Source: JABDMH01 sp965223165
GTDB lineage: Bacteria; Bacteroidota; Bacteroidia; Chitinophagales; Saprospiraceae
Assembly: GCA_965223165.1 (NCBI GenBank)
Contig: CBDCVQ010000013.1
Span: forward strand, 1-64,000
Direction: 5' to 3'
DNA length: 64,000 nt
This document shows positions 41,429-50,012 of the stretch, in pieces; position 1 is the stretch's first letter; every line of letters begins with the position of its first letter. The notes beneath the pieces were generated by a model, which was not told the origin of the DNA, made no database searches, and was given only the letters and a program-made list of their open reading frames with translations. The position numbers and the translations under genes are program-made.

Positions 41429-42808
41429 TTACGGGGTGAGGGCATCAAAAAAAGTATAATACCGGTCGCCATCAAGCACTTTTTGCAGATAAAGTGCCAG
41501 CTCGCGCGCATGATAATCACCCCACATGCTTGACTCCCCATGCGCGATCTTGCTGCCTTGCGGCACGTGATCCCATCCGTTCGGTTGGTGGTAAATCGAA
41601 TGCAGCAGTAGTCCCTGATGATGATCAGCGGTACTCAGGTACGGTTCTTCCATCAGCCGACTAGCCACCTGTAGGCCGGCTTGCCAATATTTGTCGCCCT
41701 CGACATCTCCTCGCTCCTGGAGGTAATGTCCCAGCCGCAGTAATCCTTGGGCTCCTATGGCTGCGGCGCTGCTGTCCACCGGTTCATAATCGTTGACGGG
41801 CTCCGCATCACGGGCAAGATAATCGCCCAGCAAATGCAGATTTGGCGCTCCCGTATCCCAATAGGGGATGCCATCCGCAGCGCTATTATCAATGTAGAAG
41901 TCACAGGTAGCCCGTGCGGCCTTCAAAAACGTCGCCTCGTAGTGCTGCTGGCCACCCCGGTGATCAAGTGCGTCTTCGCTCAGCCAGGCAAGGTATTCTA
42001 GTTGCTCTGCGAAACCCAGCATGGCCCAGGACAGGCCTCGGGTCCAGGTCGTAAACCCGGAAAACCCTTGCTGGCTATTGGGGCATCGATACCGTTTGTC
42101 GTGCACGTTAAAAACGCTCTCATGAGCGGTGCGACCCCATTCGTCATAGCTATCGCGACCTTCCCCATAATAGACGGCATATTGGGCGGTGGCCACTGCG
42201 TGATCCATCGCTCGGTCCAAGAGGCTGGTCACCACATCGTTTTCCCCGCGGTGGTCGTGGCCCAAGGCATGACTAACTTCCAGCGCCCGCAGGGAGCGGA
42301 TGGTATCGACAAAGAGCGAATGAGGTCCATTAAAAGAATGGATGAACCCGCCGTCTGGCAAAGGAGTCCATCGCTCGGCCTGTACGGCCCCCGATATCTT
42401 GAGGGCAAGCTCATAGAAATCGCGCTCCGTCTGCACCATTGGAATCTTGCCATGCACCATCAGGCGAAGCAGGTTTCCATAAGTGCTGACATTATTAAAC
42501 CCATGATCGTGTACGCCGAAATGGCTTACATGTGGGGCCATGCGATCGACGGTAGCCTTTCTTCCAATCTCTAGATAGCGCTCGTCGCCCGTGGCTTCAA
42601 ATTGGATCAAGGCGGACCCGTATTGAAACCCCTGGGTCCACTCTGTCCAGCCACGGGAGCTGTATTTGCCGGCTACCGTAAAAACCGGAGCTCCTGCAGC
42701 GGGATCAAATTCCTCTTCTATCAATAGAATCTTCTGTCCGGAGTGTTGCCAGTAGGCAGCGAGCTTGGCACTCAGATCCGGCAGATTGTTGTCTGTCTTC
42801 AGTTTCAT
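41429..42808 (-). CDS. Glycoside hydrolase family 88-type protein
   Basis: 459 aa from the ATG at 42806-42808. The alpha/alpha barrel features of unsaturated glucuronyl hydrolases are visible: WTQGFQYGSALIQFEATGDERYLEIGRK, VHDHGFNNVSTYGNLLRL, FTTWTRGLSWAMLGFAEQLEYL and SSAAAIGAQGLLRL. The family hydrolyses unsaturated uronic acids from polysaccharide-lyase products. No signal peptide is seen, so it acts on imported oligosaccharide in the cytoplasm. It leads the sugar operon. A CAAGAT/ATCTTG inverted repeat lies just upstream at 42843-42858. Confidence 0.82.
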   Translation of the reverse strand: MKLKTDNNLPDLSAKLAAYWQHSGQKILLIEEEFDPAAGAPVFTVAGKYSSRGWTEWTQGFQYGSALIQFEATGDERYLEIGRKATVDRMAPHVSHFGVHDHGFNNVSTYGNLLRLMVHGKIPMVQTERDFYELALKISGAVQAERWTPLPDGGFIHSFNGPHSLFVDTIRSLRALEVSHALGHDHRGENDVVTSLLDRAMDHAVATAQYAVYYGEGRDSYDEWGRTAHESVFNVHDKRYRCPNSQQGFSGFTTWTRGLSWAMLGFAEQLEYLAWLSEDALDHRGGQQHYEATFLKAARATCDFYIDNSAADGIPYWDTGAPNLHLLGDYLARDAEPVNDYEPVDSSAAAIGAQGLLRLGHYLQERGDVEGDKYWQAGLQVASRLMEEPYLSTADHHQGLLLHSIYHQPNGWDHVPQGSKIAHGESSMWGDYHARELALYLQKVLDGDRYYTFFDALTP

Positions 42809-43125
42809 CGGGAGGCCTGGTTCAGGACAAAAAAAGAGTACGCAAGATATCAATCTTGTGCGGTAAGAATAGGATTGGGTGAGGGCAATCTTTGGCCTCG
42901 GTTTCGTCAGGCTCTATTTTCGGTCGCTACCAATCCGAAACATGGAATCTCTTATGAATTGTCCAAATCACGCCGAACCGTTGAGCATTTGATTTAGGTT
43001 CAGATTGTGATTTTGCGGAAAGCCATTAATCATCCTGTGGTGCCAGATGGGCTACGTGTCAAAGTCATGGGCGCACAAATTCAACAATTCAACACCTCCA
43101 CAATTACCACATTTTTTGCCCAGCA
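42809..43125. promoter_or_regulatory. Upstream region of the GH88 operon
   Basis: About 315 bp. It contains the inverted repeat CAAGATATCAATCTTG (42843-42858), 35 bp before the GH88 start, which may be an operator. No gene is recognised in the remainder. Confidence 0.35.
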
Positions 43126-44292
43126 TCATGGCGCGGCATAAGCCCGGTGAAGGCGCTCGATCGTCTGCTGCGGCGCTCGTCCATCATGCACCAGGAGCCC
43201 ATACCTAGACTGGTAGACTGCTCCCGGCTGGATGCTAAACTCCCCCAGCACTTCCGGAGCGAAGACGAAGTACGGCATGGTCGGATGTACCCGTACCGGC
43301 TGTGGATGTCGGAAGTTGGATGGATGACCCATCATGGTGATCCCGGCGGTGGCGGACCCCACTTGACCAGACATATCTGCCCAAAGGGGTCTACTGTGGT
43401 TGCCGTCGGTGTGGGTCTTGCCTTCATTCGTCAGGAAGTAGACGAGCGAGTCATAGGCGCCGCTTTCGACATTCCACTGGTCATGCCCGCGGAAGGCGGC
43501 TCCACCGTAATGGTACTCGTCCAGGATCAAGGGATCTTCCGTGTGACACCGCTGCGTGATCAGCCAGTCGACGAAATAGTCCTCTTCCAAAGGGAAAAAG
43601 CGCATTTCCCACGTTTCGTCGAGCGCGGGTACCGTATCGGTACCGAGATAGGCCACCTGTTGGAGTGAAACAGAGAAGGAGGAATACACAGGGCCATGTG
43701 TGATATCCAGTACATCTACATGCACCACGGTCCCCAGTCTGGAGTGTTGGTTCCAAAAATCGATGAAGGTGTCGCGAAAATGGGTGCGGGTCCAAGCGTT
43801 AAAAAGTCCGTGTTGATGCGTATGGCCTCGGGGAAAGCCGTCGGTGATGGTCGTGCCCGATCGGGTGCGCAGCGGATGGATGAAGCCATTTCTCTTATAA
43901 TACTCCGGTAACGTATCCGGAGGCATCTGCATGGCGATCCAATATTTGGCCACTTCTTGATCTCCGATCTTTACCTGCAAGAAGTCTCCGGTATTGCGAA
44001 TGGCAACCCCCGACTGGACTTGTTCCTCTGGCTTTGCTACCAGCCGCAAGGGTGAGCCGGCAGCGATGTCGTGCGTTGGCAAAAAGCAGACTTGCTGAGC
44101 TAAACGCTGGACCGGAATCGAGAAATTTTGATCCGCATCCTCCAGAAAGGCCGTGGTCAGATCCAATGTGTCAGGTAGATCAATGATGGCCACCTGTCCC
44201 TTGGCATAGGACTGTTCACTCTTCCATTCTGCCAGGCTATTTGGCGATTGACAGGCAACCAGCAGTGCCATTATGGGTATGAAGGCTTTCAT
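43126..44292 (-). CDS. PmoA-like (DUF6807) family lipoprotein
   Basis: 388 aa from the ATG at 44290-44292, with lipobox LLVACQSP. The region FIHPLRTRSGTTITDGFPRGHTHQHGLFNAWTRTHF is the hallmark of the PF14100 family, named PmoA-like but unrelated in function to methane monooxygenase; its HxHQHG histidines may bind metal. Homologues are common in carbohydrate loci of Bacteroidota and Planctomycetes. It precedes the GH88 operon by 320 bp in the same direction. Its function is unknown; a role in the same sugar pathway is inferred from context. Confidence 0.78.
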   Translation of the reverse strand: MKAFIPIMALLVACQSPNSLAEWKSEQSYAKGQVAIIDLPDTLDLTTAFLEDADQNFSIPVQRLAQQVCFLPTHDIAAGSPLRLVAKPEEQVQSGVAIRNTGDFLQVKIGDQEVAKYWIAMQMPPDTLPEYYKRNGFIHPLRTRSGTTITDGFPRGHTHQHGLFNAWTRTHFRDTFIDFWNQHSRLGTVVHVDVLDITHGPVYSSFSVSLQQVAYLGTDTVPALDETWEMRFFPLEEDYFVDWLITQRCHTEDPLILDEYHYGGAAFRGHDQWNVESGAYDSLVYFLTNEGKTHTDGNHSRPLWADMSGQVGSATAGITMMGHPSNFRHPQPVRVHPTMPYFVFAPEVLGEFSIQPGAVYQSRYGLLVHDGRAPQQTIERLHRAYAAP

Positions 44293-44379
44293 AAATGTCA
44301 GTGAATGTTCCTGCCTGAATGTATGGATTTTCAATGCCATTGCAAACTTACGTCCTGCGATGGTCATGCGGCAGGTACA

Positions 44380-46773
44380 TTAGAACTTGAAGATCTTCTT
44401 TGCCGCCGCAGATCCGCCTTGGCCCTGCAAGCGTATCACATAGGCACCCGGTCGGAGATCACTTGTGCTCAATTCGTACGAGGTGCCATGAAAGACGCCC
44501 TGCCGGATCAGCCGGCCGGTCAGGTCCATCAGGTGGAACCGATACCGATCAGTTTGGTTCAGTTGCATGATCAGCCGATCCTCAAAGGGGTTTGGTATGA
44601 TCGTGACTGCGGAGGGCAAGTCATCTTGTGCAATGGCGGTGCTCATACCCTCGGAGATGGCAAATCCATCCAGGCCAGCTTCATAAATATGCACGGAACC
44701 GACATCGGCCGCTAGCACTTTCATTTGCATCGCAGCTGTGGGTGGTAGGTAGTCAGCAATGCGAATTTCGGACCGCTCCCGCCAACCACTAGCCGATTCG
44801 GTGAGGAGTTCAACCAGCACATCTTCCTGACCATTGGTCAGAAAGACCTTTAGCGAGTCATCCAAAAGGTTGACACCCGCAGCAAAGAACCACAAATGGT
44901 AATAGAGGTAAGGATCCTCGTAGGAAGACAGGTCAAAGACAGGCGAAATCAACAGGGAACTATCGCCCAGATTGGAGCCGAGGACTCCTTCTAGCCCGGT
45001 CACGTAGCAGCTCTGGCCAAAGTCATCTTCGAGATCTCCGTTGGGATTGGCAAATTCGCCATTGTAGGTCGATGGATCGGGCGTGCCCCTGGCCCACTGC
45101 TGGTTGGGTCGCGTCACTACGTTGGTGTCTAATGTCCAGCCATAGTCAAACGTAAAGTCGTCTCGATATCCACGCTCCAGGCGCAGTTCGATATCTGTAA
45201 TGTCCGCGCCGATTTCTCGCTGGACTGCCTGGTGAATGTAGCCCCATGCGCCGGCGGCCACCACAAACTCGCCTTCGAAGCTGTTTATCTGGAAGTTACC
45301 CTGTGCATCGGTGGTGGCGGAGGCATGATATCTGCGGTTTTGCACGGTCACTGGTGCATTGGCAAGGGGGGCTCCCGTTTCGTCGCTAAGCACGATGCCC
45401 GACACACTGTAGGTCAAGAGTGGCGATAAGGGGACGTCCTTTCTAACCGTTTCACCGGCGGACAGATCCACTTCAATGATCTTTTCACCATATCCTTCCT
45501 TAAAGTACCGTACGGTGACAGTGCCGGAGTCGGCCAGTCCTAAACTATAGCTGCCATCATCTGCGCTCTCCTCATAACTAGGATAGTCCGACAAAAATTG
45601 GACTTGTACGCCCTTCACCGGCAAATTTGTCAGGCTGTCTGTGATGGTACCTTCCAGATACGAAGCTCTTTGCAGGGTAGGCCGAAACACATAAAGTCCC
45701 GTACTGCGGTCGGACGACAGCACCAGACCGGAAGGGAGAAAGGGATAGGCGCCCCAGTGCCCGTGAAAGCCGCCGTCGCGCACAAAGTAGGTGTCGTAAC
45801 TGGCCACTTCGACCAGATTGTCTGGCCGATGTGCGTCCACAATTTTCAGCCCATCGGTGTAGTAGGAGATATAGAGATATTGATCGTGAAAGTGGACGTT
45901 GTGCGGGATCACATTGTTGGCCAATGTAGCCGGTGGTTTGTATCGGTCCAGCAGCACGATGTCGTCCAGGTTGGATATGTCATATGACTCTACGTAGGCT
46001 CCACCCCGCTCGTCTGTCGTGAACAGGAAGCTATTGTCATCCGAGGGCCAAGCGTTGTGGGTGAAGGCCCCGGTGGTTGCCTGCATCGCCAGGGTCACGG
46101 GTGCTGAAATATCTGATATGTCGGTGACGGCGAATCCCAGCCTTAGATCAGAGGTAAACATGAGGTCTTGGTTTACGACCACATCGTGCGCATATCGAGT
46201 GTCTGAGGTGGCCACGAATGTGGGAAACTGGGGATTTTGAGCCAGATCAAAAATCAGAACGCCCCCTCCATTCGCTTGACAACCAGCCAGGAAGACATAG
46301 GTGCCATCGATGTAGAGATTGTGACATCTCTTCAAGGTCGTGGTGTCGGTCCGAAGCAGCAGTTCTGGTTTGTGAAACCGCCAAGAGATATTGTCTGGCG
46401 CCTCCCGCATATCAATGATAAGCAGCCCGTCTTCGCCCTGATCTGCTACGACGTAGACGAATTCACCATAGGACTTTATATCCCGCCAGACAGAGAGGGC
46501 ACCAGGGACCGTTGCGACCAGCACGGGGTTGGAGGGATCGGCAAGGGAGAAGATCGAAGTTCCATCCCCGTGCCCCATAATGGCGTATTCGGTACCGTCG
46601 GGAGATACCCAGCCCCAGATATCATTGTACGATTGAAACTGGCTTTGTATGTCATCTGGAAAGGTCACCTGACCCTGTCCCACCAGCGCTAAGTTAAAAT
46701 CTGGCTGTTGCTGGGCAGTCAGACCTCCCAGCATGAAACCTAAGAATAGTAATAGGGATATGTGTTTGCGCAT
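44380..46773 (-). CDS. Choice-of-anchor B family surface protein with T9SS sorting domain
   Basis: 797 aa. Signal peptide residues 1-20 (ending LTAQ). Residues 21-370 form an LVIVD-type beta-propeller of the choice-of-anchor B family (YNDIWGWVSPDGTEYAIMGHGDGTSIFSL, CHNLYIDGTYVFLAGCQANGGGV, VHFHDQYLYISYYTDGLKIVD). Residues 374-520 contain two carboxypeptidase regulatory-like domains. The last about 75 residues (IIPNPFEDRLIMQL...GAYVIRLQGQGGSAAAKKIFKF) are a type IX secretion sorting domain. The protein is secreted and anchored or released at the surface; its ligand is unknown. It is monocistronic. Confidence 0.92.
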   Translation of the reverse strand: MRKHISLLLFLGFMLGGLTAQQQPDFNLALVGQGQVTFPDDIQSQFQSYNDIWGWVSPDGTEYAIMGHGDGTSIFSLADPSNPVLVATVPGALSVWRDIKSYGEFVYVVADQGEDGLLIIDMREAPDNISWRFHKPELLLRTDTTTLKRCHNLYIDGTYVFLAGCQANGGGVLIFDLAQNPQFPTFVATSDTRYAHDVVVNQDLMFTSDLRLGFAVTDISDISAPVTLAMQATTGAFTHNAWPSDDNSFLFTTDERGGAYVESYDISNLDDIVLLDRYKPPATLANNVIPHNVHFHDQYLYISYYTDGLKIVDAHRPDNLVEVASYDTYFVRDGGFHGHWGAYPFLPSGLVLSSDRSTGLYVFRPTLQRASYLEGTITDSLTNLPVKGVQVQFLSDYPSYEESADDGSYSLGLADSGTVTVRYFKEGYGEKIIEVDLSAGETVRKDVPLSPLLTYSVSGIVLSDETGAPLANAPVTVQNRRYHASATTDAQGNFQINSFEGEFVVAAGAWGYIHQAVQREIGADITDIELRLERGYRDDFTFDYGWTLDTNVVTRPNQQWARGTPDPSTYNGEFANPNGDLEDDFGQSCYVTGLEGVLGSNLGDSSLLISPVFDLSSYEDPYLYYHLWFFAAGVNLLDDSLKVFLTNGQEDVLVELLTESASGWRERSEIRIADYLPPTAAMQMKVLAADVGSVHIYEAGLDGFAISEGMSTAIAQDDLPSAVTIIPNPFEDRLIMQLNQTDRYRFHLMDLTGRLIRQGVFHGTSYELSTSDLRPGAYVIRLQGQGGSAAAKKIFKF

Positions 46774-46783
46774 CCGTTCGTTT

Positions 46784-47206
46784 TTAGTTTAATGCGAGGG
46801 TCATCGTCGTCAGGCGGCTGATACAGATGGCTCGATCATTCTGCCGAATGTCGATGGACCATACCTGTAGGCGTCTTCCCACTTTGACCGGCTCTACCCG
46901 TGCAATGACCTCGCCAGCTTTGGCCGGCGAAAGATGATTAGCATTAATTTCTACACCTACAACGCCAAATCGAGTCGGATCGTCCACGCAAAGCCAGGCA
47001 GCGACGCTACCAACGGTTTCGGCTAGGGCAGTGGAGGCTCCCCCGTGTAGCAATCCCATCGGCTGACGGGTCTTTTCGCATACGGGCATGGTGGCCTGAA
47101 GGTAGTCATCCCCCACGTCTGTGAATCGGATGCCCAGGTGCTCCGCCATGGTGTTTTTCTGCATCTCATTCAATAATTCGAGGCTGGGTACTTGCTTCCA
47201 AATCAT
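46784..47206 (-). CDS. Hotdog-fold thioesterase (PaaI/MenI-like)
   Basis: 140 aa. MAEHLGIRFTDVGDDYLQATMPV and LLHGGASTALAETVGSVAAWL, with the HGG and Glu of the active site, are typical of PaaI/YdiI-type acyl-CoA thioesterases. The YdiI/MenI branch, which hydrolyses 1,4-dihydroxy-2-naphthoyl-CoA in menaquinone synthesis, fits well, but no other men genes are nearby. It is 11 bp upstream of the T9SS protein and divergent from the ArsC-like gene. Confidence 0.88.
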   Translation of the reverse strand: MIWKQVPSLELLNEMQKNTMAEHLGIRFTDVGDDYLQATMPVCEKTRQPMGLLHGGASTALAETVGSVAAWLCVDDPTRFGVVGVEINANHLSPAKAGEVIARVEPVKVGRRLQVWSIDIRQNDRAICISRLTTMTLALN

Positions 47207-47250
47207 AATAAGCTGTAAATTTGCCGGCGGAGCAAACTTCGCCGGAAGGT

Positions 47251-47589
47251 ATGAAAATCTATCACAATCCCAGGTGCCGCAAAAGCCGAGAAACGCTCAA
47301 CATAATCCAGAATTTTGGTATCGAACCCGAAGTGGTTTTGTACTTGGAAACACCTCCCTCTAGACAGGAAATCCGGGAGGTGCTGAGCAAGTTGGAGATG
47401 AGTGCCCAAGACCTGGTGCGGAAAGAGGAAAAGCTCTACAAGGAAACCTACAAAGGCAAAGAATTTACCGAGGACGAATGGATACGCATCCTCGCCGACA
47501 ATCCAAAACTGATCCAGCGGCCGGTGGTGATCGATGGCACTAAGGCGATTATAGGCAGACCTCCCGAGAGTGTGCATGTGCTGTTGTAA
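47251..47589 (+). CDS. ArsC/Spx family thioredoxin-fold reductase
   Basis: 112 aa from the ATG at 47251. IYHNPRCRKSRETL places the active Cys9 in HNPRCRKS, the single-cysteine pattern of glutaredoxin-dependent ArsC/YfgD proteins; QRPVVIDGTKAIIGRPPE carries the cis-Pro and Arg region. Family members reduce arsenate, but no other ars genes are present, so a YfgD-like role of unknown substrate is equally possible. Confidence 0.85.
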   Translation: MKIYHNPRCRKSRETLNIIQNFGIEPEVVLYLETPPSRQEIREVLSKLEMSAQDLVRKEEKLYKETYKGKEFTEDEWIRILADNPKLIQRPVVIDGTKAIIGRPPESVHVLL

Positions 47590-47658
47590 GTACGTTCTCA
47601 GGTAGTTGAAATTTTAAGCACGTTAGATTTTTTGTCGGCATTCATGCCGCCTCACCAA

Positions 47659-48576
47659 CTATATTTTCAATCCTCCCTCTTTCAAGACCTGTAGGACCTC
47701 CACCAAGGTGGGCTCTCGGAGGCGATGCCAATAGTCGTCCTTTCTAAACCATGTCATTTGCCGTTTGGCGTAACGTCGGCTATTACGCTTGATCAATCGG
47801 ATCACCTCGGGTAGGTCTATCTCCCCGTCGAAGTAGGGCATCCATTCTTGATATCCCACCGTCTGCAGTGCTTGCGTGTGACGATGGGGTATAAGCGATT
47901 TGACTTCTGCCTCTAAGCCGCGCGCCAGCATCTCATCTACCCGACGCTCGATGCGCTCGTACAGCATCGTTCGGTCCATCTCAAGCAAGATGGGAATGGC
48001 TACGAATGGCCTCGGCTTGGGCTGTTGCCTCAGAAAACTGCTAAAAGGCCGTCCGGTGTGCTCGATCACACTGAGCGCTCGGAGTAGCCGGCGAGGATTG
48101 TGCGGGTCTACTTGCATATAGTAGTCTGGATCCAGTGCCCGTAGACGTGCTTGCAAAGGAGCCAGCCCTTTCTCCCCTAATTGCCGCTCCAGTTGATCCC
48201 TTACAGCTATAGGCACACTTGGAATCTCATCCAGTCCCTGCAAGAGCGCCTTGATATACAGCCCTGTGCCCCCACAGACCACCGCCACGTTGCGATGCCG
48301 GTATAGCTGCTCAAGTAGGGCCAGGGCCTCTTTCTCATATTGGTACACGGTAAAAGTCTCCGTAAGGTCACAGTGATCTACAAAATGATGACGGACCGCA
48401 GCCAATTCATCCGGGCTGGGCTTGGCCGTGCCAATGTCCAACTGCCGAAATAGTTGTCTGCTGTCTGCCGAAAGAATCTCGGTATGGAGCTCCTGAGCCA
48501 ACTGCATGGCGAGGGCGGACTTGCCTACTGCGGTAGGACCTCCGATCACGATGAGATATTTCTGCGATCTGGACAT
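47659..48576 (-). CDS. miaA: tRNA dimethylallyltransferase
   Basis: 305 aa, normal length. The P-loop GGPTAVGKS is at residues 12-20, LSADSRQLFRQLDIGTAKP follows, and VVCGGTGLYIKALLQGL and YAKRQMTWFRKD are family signatures. It isopentenylates A37 of tRNAs reading UNN codons. It is divergent from the acyltransferase gene and ends 70 bp from the ArsC-like gene. Confidence 0.97.
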   Translation of the reverse strand: MSRSQKYLIVIGGPTAVGKSALAMQLAQELHTEILSADSRQLFRQLDIGTAKPSPDELAAVRHHFVDHCDLTETFTVYQYEKEALALLEQLYRHRNVAVVCGGTGLYIKALLQGLDEIPSVPIAVRDQLERQLGEKGLAPLQARLRALDPDYYMQVDPHNPRRLLRALSVIEHTGRPFSSFLRQQPKPRPFVAIPILLEMDRTMLYERIERRVDEMLARGLEAEVKSLIPHRHTQALQTVGYQEWMPYFDGEIDLPEVIRLIKRNSRRYAKRQMTWFRKDDYWHRLREPTLVEVLQVLKEGGLKI

Positions 48577-48796
48577 ATATTGTTTTCTTTGGACCGGATA
48601 GCGTCCGCTAAGGGGCCGATAAATAATAAGTTTCCCTTTTCAGGCGACGTTGTTTTGGATTTAGACAAGGCAAAAAAATTGAGCATAGCATGGGCTATGT
48701 GATGTTTTTTTAACGCAGAATAAATTCAAAACAACAAGCATCAAATCGGAAAGTTGTTTTTTACCGGCCCCTAAGAAAGTAAGATAACCTGGATTC

Positions 48797-50008
48797 TTGT
48801 TTTATAGCATACTAAGGCAGGTCACTGCTACACTCTTTAAGATCTACTTCAGAAAGATCTACTTGACCGGGGCCTCCTCCGTGCCCGCTGACCGCCCTGT
48901 GCTGATCGCTGCCAATCATCCGATGGCGTTTTGCGAGGCATGCCTCTTGGCCTGCTTTCTGGATCGACCGTTGCACTTCTTGGTGCGCGGAGATGTTTTT
49001 GTTTCCCGCTGGAAATGGTTTTTTGATTGGACCAATCAGATCCCCATCTATCGCTTTCGAGATGGCTTTTCCAATATGCGTAAGAATACGAGTTCCTTTG
49101 AACTGGCGCACCAAGCCCTAGCCGATCGAAAGGTCATACTGATATTTTCGGAGGGGAATACCAAGTTGCAGAAAAAGTTGTCTCCCCTGCAAAAGGGCAC
49201 CGCGCGCCTGGCGTTTGGTGCCTATGAAGCCAAGGGAGTAGAGGATCTGGTGATTGTGCCGGTGGGGATCAACTACACAGATGGCACCAGCTTTCGCTCG
49301 AGTGTGCTTATCAATGTGGGCGAGGGTATCCCGCTAAAGCCCTTCCTTCCGACGTATCAAAAGGACGCTCATGCCGCCGTGCGAGAGGTGACAGACCATT
49401 TGTATCAAAGGCTGCTGCCCTTGATCGTGCACATCGAGCAAGAGGAGCGCATCCCTCTGAGCAACGAAGTCCTCGATTACTTGGAACAAGTGCACTTGGA
49501 CGCAGCCTGGCCAGTGGTGGACACGGACGACGCAAGATTTGTCCGAGAAAAAGCGATGGTTGATCGGATGAATGGCATGACGGATGACGACTATACGAAG
49601 CTCGTACATGCTTGGAAGGTGGCGCCTCGGGTGCATCGCAGCTCGACGAACGCTGACCAAGTCGTTAAGTGGCTTCTGCTTGTGATCGGCCTACCTATCC
49701 TTGTCAGTGGTTTTGTGCTCAATGCCCTTCCCTTTTATACCGCCAAGTGGATAGCGCAGAAGCGAGTGAAGCAGATAGAGTTTTATACCCCGGTCAGAAT
49801 GGGGTTGATGATCATCTTGATTTTGGCTTACTACACCCTATTTACCCTCCTTGCGGTAGTTGCCATGGGCGCGATTGGGGTGTTGGCGTTGCCCTTGTTG
49901 GCTATCAGCGGATATGGTGTGATTCTCTGGCATGACTTGTGGCGCGCTATCCGTGCGAAGGTGGTGCAGCCCAGTCCCGAAGCCTTGCAACTGCTCCAGG
50001 TGGCCTAG
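48797..50008 (+). CDS. PlsC-type acyltransferase, membrane protein
   Basis: 403 aa starting at a TTG codon at 48797, since no ATG occurs before the acyltransferase domain. NHPMAFCEACLLACF (His41 with Glu47) stands where most relatives have NHPNxFLDA, so Glu replaces the usual Asp. The second motif FSEGNTK and third VPVGINYTDG are intact. Two or three C-terminal hydrophobic segments (residues 290-375) anchor it. It probably acylates glycerolipid or another acceptor. A 220-bp AT-rich leader precedes it. Acyl acceptor unknown. Confidence 0.8.
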   Translation: MFYSILRQVTATLFKIYFRKIYLTGASSVPADRPVLIAANHPMAFCEACLLACFLDRPLHFLVRGDVFVSRWKWFFDWTNQIPIYRFRDGFSNMRKNTSSFELAHQALADRKVILIFSEGNTKLQKKLSPLQKGTARLAFGAYEAKGVEDLVIVPVGINYTDGTSFRSSVLINVGEGIPLKPFLPTYQKDAHAAVREVTDHLYQRLLPLIVHIEQEERIPLSNEVLDYLEQVHLDAAWPVVDTDDARFVREKAMVDRMNGMTDDDYTKLVHAWKVAPRVHRSSTNADQVVKWLLLVIGLPILVSGFVLNALPFYTAKWIAQKRVKQIEFYTPVRMGLMIILILAYYTLFTLLAVVAMGAIGVLALPLLAISGYGVILWHDLWRAIRAKVVQPSPEALQLLQVA

Positions 50009-50012
50009 AGAT

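Noticed and set aside
47251..47589. ArsC-like gene as part of an arsenic resistance operon
   Set aside because: No arsR, arsB/acr3 or arsM neighbour; flanking genes are miaA and a thioesterase.
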